A program made the translations under genes and the position numbers. A stretch of DNA of 64,000 bases, taken from NCBI RefSeq assembly GCF_017353175.1, contig NZ_JAFMYW010000012.1:1-64000 (forward strand), given 5' to 3'. Shown here piece after piece: positions 28,088 to 34,832 of this stretch (its first letter is position 1; each line of letters opens with the position of its first letter). This DNA comes from Fibrella forsythiae. GTDB taxonomy: Bacteria; Bacteroidota; Bacteroidia; Cytophagales; Spirosomataceae. The notes below the pieces were generated by a model. It saw nothing but the letters and a program-made list of their open reading frames with translations. It did no database searches and was not told where the DNA came from.

Positions 28088-28975
28088 GATTGCCCCATAC
28101 GCTGGGCTGAGTTTTACTGGCGTACGGCCAGTTCATAGCCCGGATATCCTTCTTTGCCTCATCGACGACGTACATGTAGGTTACATCGTCGTCTTTACTT
28201 CGTTGGTAGCCGCCAATGTATTTTGTCTGCCGTTTATCGGCCCAGCCTACGTGGAAAAAGCCCGGGGCGCGCACCATTGGTTTCTGATCTCTGGCCGACC
28301 AATGGCCTACTGAATAATCCTGCGAGAAGAAAAGATTGGTTATGTAGCTATTGAAATTCATCCACGGGCTACAAGTGGCATACTTACCGGTTTTCAGGTC
28401 GACGATAAAATCTGGACCGCCGGTCACCATAACCTCACCGTTTATGAACATGCCTTGGTGATGGCCGAACACGCCAGCAAAGGTGACCTGATTGGGGTTA
28501 CTTACTTTGCCCGTCTTCAGGTCAAAATCAGCCACGCCGATATCCTGGTTAAAGATGTAGACGGCTCTCTTCCAGTCCATTGATAGCTCAAACTTAACGT
28601 CCTTGTAGGGCGAAGTGGCAGGCATGTTCATGGGCAGTTCGTACACTGGCAGCCCGCTCGCCGTGTGGGCTACAAGGAGATCGTGCTGGTTAAAGCGTGC
28701 TGGTTAAAGCGGGTGTAGAGCTGCTGGTATTTTGGGCGAGAAATACGTGTTGGAGGCCGTTGGCCACCAGGCCACCTCCTTACACGTACGTACATCCAAG
28801 ACAATCCATCCGCCCTGGTAGTTGGTCACGTTGGTAAGGAACTCGGTTCCTCTACTCAGCGAATAGTAGGGTTTGGCGTTCTCGTCCCGCTCGTCCAGTC
28901 ACCTGTCTACCAACAAGTAATATGGATAGTCTTCTGGCTTGAGGGGCCCCTGCTTGGGGGCTGGCTGGCCTGGGC
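28047..28975 (-). pseudogene. broken propeller-like exported protein
   Basis: Three minus-strand segments read one protein. From about 28975: KQGPLKPEDYPYYLLVDR, a TGA stop at 28899-28901 where Trp would be expected, then LDERDENAKPYYSLSRG, GGWIVLDVRTCKEVAWWP and QQLYTRFNQH. The frame is then lost at a 14-bp tandem duplication and resumes as DLLVAHTASGLPVYELP, GVADFDLKTGKVSN, IVDLKTGKYATCSPW and ends at 28047. Recurrent (D)LxTGK blocks suggest a beta-propeller. Without the duplication and the stop the gene would be about 310 codons or more. The N-terminus is not found. Confidence 0.7.
28683..28710. repeat. 14-bp tandem duplication
   Basis: GTGCTGGTTAAAGC occurs twice without spacing (28683-28696, 28697-28710). 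Removing one copy restores the frame of the surrounding gene on the minus strand, so the duplication is a replication-slippage lesion. Confidence 0.9.
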
Positions 28976-29537
28976 AGCGGTTTCTTTGTTTAGGCCTGGG
29001 CCTGAGGGGATAGGATCCAACAAGTAAGAATCAAACACGCTATGGCTGTCCTCATGAGGCGTCAAGTGCGGGAAAAGGTGAACGTTGTTGTCTTCGCCCC
29101 GAATCTAGGGGCTAGCTGGCTAAAACAAAACGGTCTGCCCGGTAAGGCTGCACTTTTATTTACAAAAACTAATATGTTAATGCATTCATATGTCGGTCAG
29201 CGTCAATCAGGTAGTCAATGTTCTACGTTTAGTAACGTAATTGCCAGCCTGGGCGAGCCGCCAGGGTACGTCAGGCGATAGCCGTGTCTGACTGGCAGGC
29301 TTTCCTGGTCTATAGTCTGGCAGGGTACGAAAAATGTATGGCTATCGCCTGACGCTGCCAGCGCAGCTGGCCTAAAGACAGCAGGCGTAATCAGAGAGCA
29401 ACCACTCGGCTTTACAGTACTACTGTTCCGGCTGGATAAGAATTTGTGAGCTGCGTAAGCGCAGCCTGCTTCCTTTTAGTTATCCCTCAGGCCCCTTACC
29501 CCAGGTCAGGGCCCTCTCAACCCCAATAAAATCCAGT
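28976..29537. other. gap with foldback sequence
   Basis: No supported gene (a 79-codon plus frame at 29042-29281 has no motif). A 15-bp perfect inverted repeat lies at 29269-29283 and 29340-29354, 56 bases apart, with partly matching flanks (CCAG/CTGG), which suggests a small foldback or former mobile element. Confidence 0.45.
29269..29354. repeat. 15-bp inverted repeat
   Basis: CGTCAGGCGATAGCC at 29269-29283 and its reverse complement at 29340-29354; arms are perfect, spacer 56 bases. No T run on either side. Confidence 0.7.
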
Positions 29538-30290
29538 ATGGAACAACAAACCACGTTACTGACCGATTATTCGTTACCTGAAAAAAGTGCCTATCTGAGT
29601 GCTTTGGCTACCATGGCGGCGGCTGATGGCACGGCCTCCAGCGAAGAGCTTGAGTTTCTTAGCCTGCTGGGGCAAGCCGCCGAATTACCCCAGGAGAATC
29701 AGGAGGAAGTCCTGCAAATTGCCCGCAATCCCTCCCAGGTAAGTTTGCAGGCGTGTTTGGATCAACTCAAGGGCAGCCAGCTCCGCTTTTCCTTTATCAC
29801 CGATATCATCAGCTTTGCCAAGGCCGACGGGCAGTATTCCCCTCAAGAGCAGCAGCGAATTCAGGAGATGGCCGCTTACCTGGATATCAACCCTGAGCAG
29901 TTCCGCAGCCTGGATGAGTTTGTCGACAGCGCCGGAGCCGCCCAGCAGCAGGGGCAGGATCCCTCCTCCCCCTCGTTTCTCCAGCAAAGCGGGTTTGCCG
30001 ACCGCTTCACAAACCTGAACATCTCCCCGGGCATGATCCAGGGAGTACTGGGCATGCTGGCCCCTATGGTTCTCTCACGGCTGTTCGGTGGCCGCCGGGG
30101 CGGCTTTGGCGGTGGTCTGCTGGGAAGCCTTTTAGGCGGTGGCATGTCGTCGGGCCGGGGCGGCGGGCTGGGCTCCTTGATCTCTGTGCTGGGCGGACTG
30201 GGGGGACGGCCCCACTACGGCGGGATGGGCTCGGGCGGCCTGGGTAATCTGCTGGGCGGTATCTTAGGTGGTGGCCGCCGGGGATGGTAG
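29538..30290 (+). CDS. TerB-family protein with Gly-rich tail
   Basis: 250 residues. Residues about 8-135 form a TerB (tellurite-resistance-like) helical domain with two clear repeats: SALATMAAADGTASSEELEFL and ITDIISFAKADGQYSPQEQQRI, each with the acidic A-D-G/E-E metal-binding style typical of TerB. The C-terminal 90 residues are Gly/Leu/Arg-rich (GGRRGGFGGGLLGSLLGGG) with hydrophobic glycine helices. TerB domains bind divalent cations and act in stress or phage defence contexts; no other ter gene is nearby. Followed by a hairpin terminator. Confidence 0.75.
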   Translation: MEQQTTLLTDYSLPEKSAYLSALATMAAADGTASSEELEFLSLLGQAAELPQENQEEVLQIARNPSQVSLQACLDQLKGSQLRFSFITDIISFAKADGQYSPQEQQRIQEMAAYLDINPEQFRSLDEFVDSAGAAQQQGQDPSSPSFLQQSGFADRFTNLNISPGMIQGVLGMLAPMVLSRLFGGRRGGFGGGLLGSLLGGGMSSGRGGGLGSLISVLGGLGGRPHYGGMGSGGLGNLLGGILGGGRRGW

Positions 30291-30335
30291 GTAGAAGGTC
30301 AGGTAATTCTATAGCTTAGCCAAGGCTGCTAGCGA

Positions 30336-30358
30336 CGGGCATGTAGCCCGGCTTTTCT
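30336..30358 (+). terminator. intrinsic terminator
   Basis: Stem CGGGC (30336-30340) and GCCCG (30346-30350), loop ATGTA, then GCTTTTCTG. The T run is short, so it is a moderate terminator for the TerB gene. Confidence 0.5.
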
Positions 30359-30361
30359 GTT

Positions 30362-30399
30362 TATGGCGTTTTACAAACGGACGTTGATAAAACGCCATA
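30362..30399. repeat. 12-bp inverted repeat
   Basis: TATGGCGTTTTA at 30362-30373 and its exact complement at 30388-30399 around a 14-base loop. Could be an operator or a second terminator. Confidence 0.55.
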
Positions 30400-30491
30400 A
30401 CTCTTAGTTAGCTCTACTTATGAGCAAGTAGATGGCGGACTATTCAAGAGCGCACCCTACAAATGTATCGCAAACTCAGGTATATTGACTT

Positions 30492-30884
30492 ATGGTCAAA
30501 CAGATTGCCATTGACGGAAACCGGATCAACGACATCGCCTCCTTCTATCAGGAGATCAACCGGGTATTTATGGTCGGCGAAAGCTGGATGATTGGTCCTA
30601 GTCTCGACGCGTTCAATGATTTACTTTTTGGTGGCTATGGAGCCCTGCAAGGAGCCCAATCGGTTGATCTGCTCTGGCACAATATGGACCATAGCCGCAA
30701 AGCGCTAGGCTATCAGACGACCCGTGAGTACTACTTAGATAAGCTTAGCCCTGGCTCGCCCTACAACAAAAAACTGTTTGAGGAAAAGTTGGTAGCACTG
30801 GAGAGTGGCAGGGGCGAAACGTATTTTGACGCTATCATGACCATCATTGCCGACCATCCAACTGTTAGGGTGATTGGTCAGTAA
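30492..30884 (+). CDS. barstar-family ribonuclease inhibitor
   Basis: 130 residues. Barstar fold features: IAIDGNRINDIASFYQEINR at the N-terminus, the acidic, aromatic loop around WMIGPSLDAFNDLLFGGYG (cognate of barstar's inhibitor helix that plugs the RNase active site) and the end YFDAIMTIIADH. Family function is to bind and silence a barnase-like RNase toxin in the cytoplasm. No barnase-type gene is adjacent, so it is an orphan immunity protein, perhaps against effectors of neighbours. Confidence 0.75.
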   Translation: MVKQIAIDGNRINDIASFYQEINRVFMVGESWMIGPSLDAFNDLLFGGYGALQGAQSVDLLWHNMDHSRKALGYQTTREYYLDKLSPGSPYNKKLFEEKLVALESGRGETYFDAIMTIIADHPTVRVIGQ

Positions 30885-31205
30885 ACGTACCAGTGTTCGT
30901 CACCTTTTCACCTGACAGTTGATCCTTTCCCTGAAGCCACAAATACTTCGCTTCATATGAACGCTTCTAAGTGAGACGTACGAATCTTCATGTACCTGGT
31001 TCGTAAAACGCTCGTATACGTGGGCCCTACCCTCCCCCCCGGCCAGTGTAGCGGCTTTAGTCTGCTGTGCTTAGATACACAAGTACTAAAAATGCCACTT
31101 CTACACGATTAGAACGTTCTGAGTAGCCTGTTACTACTCTTCCCTTTTAATCACCTAAAGACGAGTAGCTTTGCCCTGATAGTCACCCCTACCTTGATAC
31201 GAACG
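30885..31205. other. gap, nothing identified
   Basis: AT-rich intergenic sequence between the barstar and DinB genes; no gene, repeat or hairpin with support. Confidence 0.4.
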
Positions 31206-31655
31206 ATGCAGAAAATAGTACTATTAGATATGTTAGCCCAAAACCGAACAACCTGTTCCTTTGCGTTCGATCAAGTTACAGAAGAGAACGTACATCTTCG
31301 ACTCAATGAAGAAACGGCTTCTATCGGGTTCATTTATCGGCATGTGGGTGAAATGATGAATTTGTTTGGCTTGTTCTTCAATCTGCCCGTAGAGCCTCAG
31401 AATACTACCCTAGGCCAAATCGATACGGGACAAGGCCAAAATAGGAGTGTTAGTCAAGCGTTAGTTGCAGCTGGCTACGCCATGTTTGAGGCTTATGTCA
31501 AAACGACCGATGATGAGGCTTGGCATGATCCTATCGAGACGCCTTTTTTTGGCACTGTTTCCCGAGCGCGCTTATTTAGTCATGTGCTGTTTCACAATGC
31601 CCATCATGCCGGACAGATCTCGTTAACCTTAAGCCGAGGTAAGAAAATGCAATAG
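31206..31655 (+). CDS. DinB-family protein
   Basis: 149 residues from the ATG at 31206. Four-helix DinB-like fold with the three metal ligands: His in FIYRHVGEMMN, then LFSHVLFHNAHHAGQISL with HxxxHHxGQ. The family includes nickel- or zinc-dependent thiol transferases (bacillithiol/mycothiol S-transferase type) and uncharacterised enzymes. Monocistronic by spacing. Confidence 0.8.
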   Translation: MQKIVLLDMLAQNRTTCSFAFDQVTEENVHLRLNEETASIGFIYRHVGEMMNLFGLFFNLPVEPQNTTLGQIDTGQGQNRSVSQALVAAGYAMFEAYVKTTDDEAWHDPIETPFFGTVSRARLFSHVLFHNAHHAGQISLTLSRGKKMQ

Positions 31656-31924
31656 TCGTATGCGACGGATAGTGTGGGACATAGATTTAAAAACCTTGTC
31701 TCAATAAAACGCACTCGCCACCAGATTTAATGGGCTTTTCATTAGCTACGTTAGTCGATCTGGTATAGAGTAATAAAGCGAGCGATAGCTAATGGCACAG
31801 CAGCCAGTTCGTAGGGGCGAGCAACCAGCCATGACCGCTATACCCGCTCGTGCTCTATTCGTTTATCAAGGCAGTCCTGGTAAAGCCGTTGGTGTAACGA
31901 CTTTGTGGGTCAACACCTGGCTTT

Positions 31925-32419
31925 ATGACAAAACCCTTCTATCAAACCCTTTGCGCCAGCTTAGGGCTTTCCCTGGCTGCTGGCTTGTTTCAAAGCTGGC
32001 TCCATTTTCAGCGGGGCGTCGATCTATACGGGCTAGCCTCGTTTCAGAGTTGGTTTGTAATAGGCAACTTCATTGCCCTCATCACAGCTAGTTTGCTGCT
32101 AACCTATTACGACCACAAACACTTTAAAGCGGCTTTTTGGGCTGGGTTGGTAGCGACCCTCATCTCCCTGGCGACGTTTTTTTATCTGCTGCTGGCAAGC
32201 CTATACCCGCTGCTGGGTCAGTATCTCCGGGTGGCTACCGGGATGGGTACGTTCGCTTTTCTGGTGTACGGGGTCACCTTGGCTACGTCTGGGGCGAGGA
32301 GTAGACCCTGGCTTAGATGGGCAGGTTATGTTGTGGCCATCCTGTACGGGATTCAGTTGGCAGCCCTGGTGTGGTTTAACGATATCCCCCCTTATCCCCC
32401 TCCGCCACCCTGGATTTGA
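31925..32419 (+). CDS. hypothetical membrane protein
   Basis: 164 residues, four hydrophobic segments, ending IPPYPPPPPWI. No named family seen. Its stop overlaps by four bases the TTG-start of the esterase-like frame that follows, so the two were probably coupled. Confidence 0.55.
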   Translation: MTKPFYQTLCASLGLSLAAGLFQSWLHFQRGVDLYGLASFQSWFVIGNFIALITASLLLTYYDHKHFKAAFWAGLVATLISLATFFYLLLASLYPLLGQYLRVATGMGTFAFLVYGVTLATSGARSRPWLRWAGYVVAILYGIQLAALVWFNDIPPYPPPPPWI

Positions 32420-33030
32420 TTCAGCAGTACCTGGCCCTGGCTGACCGGCTCGTTCCGCTTCTCCTACTGGGTAATTTCATCGATGAATTAACTCGCGTTT
32501 CCAGCGATACGGAGCCTGTCAACTTACCCACTAATCTACTGGTGGCCAGAGCAACGGTTGCGATCCTGGCCATTTGTAGCTCGGTACTCGCCATTCAGTT
32601 AACGGGAGACAATTATAACTATACTCATGTGTCTCCCCGGGAGAGGGCCCTGGCGCAGCCTTTTGCGGAGGGGCGCTATATCGGTTCCCAGGGCGATACG
32701 TTGCGCTACCGGATCATGAAGCCGCTTCATTACGATCCCCGGAAACGCTACCCACTGGTGGTTGGTCTACCTTATACCTGCTGGTCAGACAATACCCGCC
32801 AGATCGATGCTTGTCCTATCGCCAAATGGTTAGCCACGGATGAAAACAGGCGACAGTATGCTGCTTTTGTCTTTGTGCCCCGCTGTCCACCGCATACCGG
32901 CTGGGGCGGCGTGGCCAATACCCCTTCTGTAGCCCCCCTGGCCATTGAGGCCATTCGTTCGCTGGACAAGACGTTTTCGATTGATGCCCAACGGCGTTAC
33001 GTGTCAGGCGTATCTCGGGGCGGGTATGGG
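32416..33030 (+). pseudogene. esterase/dienelactone-hydrolase, cut by IS3 element
   Basis: The frame runs from a TTG that overlaps the upstream stop. After about 60 residues with two hydrophobic segments it reads IGSQGDTLRYRIMKPLHYDP, RKRYPLVVGLP and IDAQRRYVSGVSRGGYG, with the Ser of GVSRGGYG as nucleophile. This is the alpha/beta hydrolase pattern of Bacteroidota prolyl-oligopeptidase-type esterases. The reading frame then runs into the IS3 element at 33031, so the C-terminal third, including the acid and His, is missing. The sequence on the far side of the IS is not the rest of the gene, so the region was also deleted. Confidence 0.75.
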
Positions 33031-33179
33031 TGTATTACCCTGGTTTTACTTGACAGATTTACATTCATTTTTATGCTGAAAACATTGACTCCATCAATTG
33101 CACTTTAGCCTTTTGACGATGTTTCGATACCCGCCATTTCTTGACCAACTCGCCCTCCATTCGATGCGCTTGATTAGGG

Positions 33180-33195
33180 ACGGTCCGCCGCTGCG
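33180..33195. repeat. 16-bp insert in IS3 orfB (copy 1)
   Basis: ACGGTCCGCCGCTGCG on the plus strand, i.e. reverse to orfB. Deleting it restores CAYFTPNQAHR in the transposase. Confidence 0.9.
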
Positions 33196-33436
33196 GTAAA
33201 ATAAGCGCAACTTCGATGCGGTCGTAACTGATTGTAATTCTCAATCGCTCGCTGAACCCCTTCTTCGGCAGCCGCGTAACTGATAAAGCCACGGTTCTGC
33301 AACATATCCCCTTTTATTGTCCGGTTGACGCCTTCAGCCAAGGCATTTTCATAAGGGTCGCCCTGTTCGGTCATGCTGATAGCAATGTTGTTTTTTCGCA
33401 GCAGACCAGTATACGCATGACAGCCGTATTGAACGC

Positions 33437-33452
33437 CGCAGCGGCGGACCGT
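33437..33452. repeat. 16-bp insert in IS3 orfB (copy 2)
   Basis: CGCAGCGGCGGACCGT. Deleting it restores HHSDRGVQYGCHAYT, the motif with the second catalytic Asp. Confidence 0.9.
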
Positions 33453-33611
33453 CCCGGTCTGAGTGGTGGATTAGCTCTTCGCTAACCTTATTTGCTTTCA
33501 AAGCCATCTTCAAGGCGGTTAAAGGACCTTCCATTTCCAAAGTAGGATGTAGTGCCCAACCCGGACGCGGGACCGCCACAATCTTTCGAGAATAGGCATC
33601 GGTCATCAGAC

Positions 33612-33627
33612 CGCAGCGGCGGACCGC
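33612..33627. repeat. 16-bp insert in IS3 orfB (copy 3)
   Basis: CGCAGCGGCGGACCGC. Deleting it restores AYLSLMTDAYSRKIVA. Confidence 0.9.
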
Positions 33628-34002
33628 TCAGATAAGCGAACCCACGGGGCAAAGGCAAGTACGTGATATGGCTTACCCATAACTCATTAGGCGCATCTAC
33701 TTTTTTCTCTTTCACCAGAGTAGGCTACTTGCGAAAAGGGTGATTCGACCAAGTAGTCCGCGCCCGTCGAGTTCTACGCCTTACTAATAAGCCATTCTCC
33801 CTGAGTAACTTAGCCAATTTATCCCGACCCAGTTTAATCCCATGCCGCTGACGAAAGTCGGCTAATTGGTGGTGCAGGATCTCCGCGCCAACCGAGGGCA
33901 GGTCAAGGCGTAACCGGCGTACTTCGGCTAACACCATTGCACTTTTAAGATCCGCTTTCTGAGATCGTTTCTGCTTCTCATACCAAGCCTGACGGCTTAC
34001 CC

Positions 34003-34018
34003 CGCAGCGGCGGACCGT
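34003..34018. repeat. 16-bp insert in IS3 orfB (copy 4)
   Basis: CGCAGCGGCGGACCGT. Deleting it restores LCGLFGVSRQAWYE, the orfB N-terminus. Confidence 0.9.
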
Positions 34019-34075
34019 CAAACAGCCCGCAGAGTGTTTCCATGCTCACCAGTGGGTGATGCAGGCTGAGTTGAT

Positions 34076-34456
34076 TTACTGGTTGGGTGGTCCGCCACCG
34101 CGGCCAGGCTTTTTTCGGATCGGGATCTTGAGTTCTTTTTCGGCAGCGTTAATCATGATCTCCAGCGCTTCCCGTTTGAGTAGTTTCTGGGTATCGGCTA
34201 ACTGCTTTTTAAGCAGCGCCACTTCGTCAGTTTTACTTTTCATGAGTCGGGCCTGTTTGGGAGGGGGATAATAAGGTCGGAGTCGATAGCGCTGGTAGGC
34301 TCGATTCCAGATCCGAAGTGAATTTGGGGAAATATTGAGCTCAACCAAAATCTGTTTTTCGCTCACCAGTTCGAGTCGATAGAGCTCGACCATGTGCCAG
34401 CGGAAGGCACTAGCTCTGTACTTTTTCTTGAGGTCGATAAACCTACTCACCTTCAT
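34076..34456 (-). CDS. IS3 orfA, transposase DNA-binding subunit
   Basis: 126 residues: helix-turn-helix at about 25-60 (MVELYRLELVSEKQILVELN) and a leucine-zipper-like coiled coil at about 70-115 (KTDEVALLKKQLADTQKLLKRE). Frame is intact. Its end reads RKKPGRGGGPPNQ; orfB continues in the -1 frame, as expected for IS3 programmed frameshifting. Not likely to give an active transposase since orfB is broken. Confidence 0.8.
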   Translation of the reverse strand: MKVSRFIDLKKKYRASAFRWHMVELYRLELVSEKQILVELNISPNSLRIWNRAYQRYRLRPYYPPPKQARLMKSKTDEVALLKKQLADTQKLLKREALEIMINAAEKELKIPIRKKPGRGGGPPNQ

Positions 34457-34497
34457 AACCTTACACGGTTTGTGTCAGGCTATTTCAGTGTAATACA

Positions 34498-34832
34498 CGT
34501 ATTCTTACCACATTCATTACGTTTAACAAGGTCGTATCTTTTTAAAGACAAGGATACGCTGGTTGTTATCCGAGAAATAGAACGCATTTAACCTTTTGTA
34601 TCTGCTTTACCTTTTCGCCCTTTTTTCCGATACTCCAACGGATTTTGTCCTACTTATTTTTTAGAGATGACGGTAAAGTGGATGGCGCACTAGTCTATCT
34701 ACAGACATTCAATTGAAAGGGGTAGCCGTTCGATTAACTGACCACCCGTAGAGCGTAAACAACGAAGCTCCGCTACTGGTAGCGGAGCTTCGTTGTTTAC
34801 GCTCTACGGGTGGTCAGCCTAGGCTTGGACTC
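34498..34832. other. gap holding a long hairpin
   Basis: No gene. Contains a perfect 38-bp inverted repeat at 34739-34816 that lies just downstream of the subtilase gene's stop. Confidence 0.5.
34739..34816. terminator. perfect 38-bp inverted repeat, subtilase 3' end
   Basis: Arms 34739-34776 and 34779-34816 are perfect complements with a 2-nt loop. It follows the subtilase stop by 16 bases on the minus strand. There is no T run, so it may act as a strong hairpin terminator, an mRNA-stabiliser or a cruciform site. Confidence 0.55.

Larger units (their letters stand above)
33071..34060 (-). pseudogene. IS3 orfB transposase, frameshifted by four 16-bp inserts
   Basis: Removal of the four 16-bp blocks gives one frame: METLCGLFGVSRQAWYEK, LLRENGLLVRRRTRRA, WSNHPFRK, a TAG stop, PTLVKEKKVDAPNELWVSHITYL, AYLSLMTDAYSRKIVAV, SEELIHHSDRGVQYGCHAYT, NALAEGVNRTIKGD and RPHRSCAYFTPNQAHR, ending ...SMFSA at 33071. 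These are the N-terminal helix-turn-helix and DDE domain of IS3/IS150-type OrfB. The first catalytic Asp is His. The element is inactive. Confidence 0.85.
33031..34497 (-). mobile_element. IS3-family insertion sequence (decayed)
   Basis: 1467 bases with imperfect terminal inverted repeats starting TGTATTAC (33031) and ending GTAATACA (34497), 18 of 26 positions matching. Carries orfA and orfB in opposite orientation to the esterase. orfB contains four copies of the 16-bp insertion, one nonsense TAG and a lost catalytic Asp (WVSHITYL where family members have WVSDITYL). No target duplication is visible at the ends (left flank TATGG, right flank CGTAT). Confidence 0.85.

Noticed and set aside
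28683-28710. Tandem repeat as a CRISPR unit
   Set aside because: Only two adjacent 14-bp copies with no spacer; no CRISPR array or cas gene exists in the window.
29042-29281. 79-codon plus-strand frame
   Set aside because: No motif, and its end runs into the inverted repeat.
31792-32091. 99-codon frame upstream of the membrane protein
   Set aside because: Overlaps the better-supported gene at 31925 in another frame.
34087-34102. GTGGTCCGCCACCGCG in IS3 orfA as an eleventh 16-bp insert
   Set aside because: orfA is intact with it, and the present arrangement fits IS3 -1 frameshifting to orfB; removing it would break that relation.
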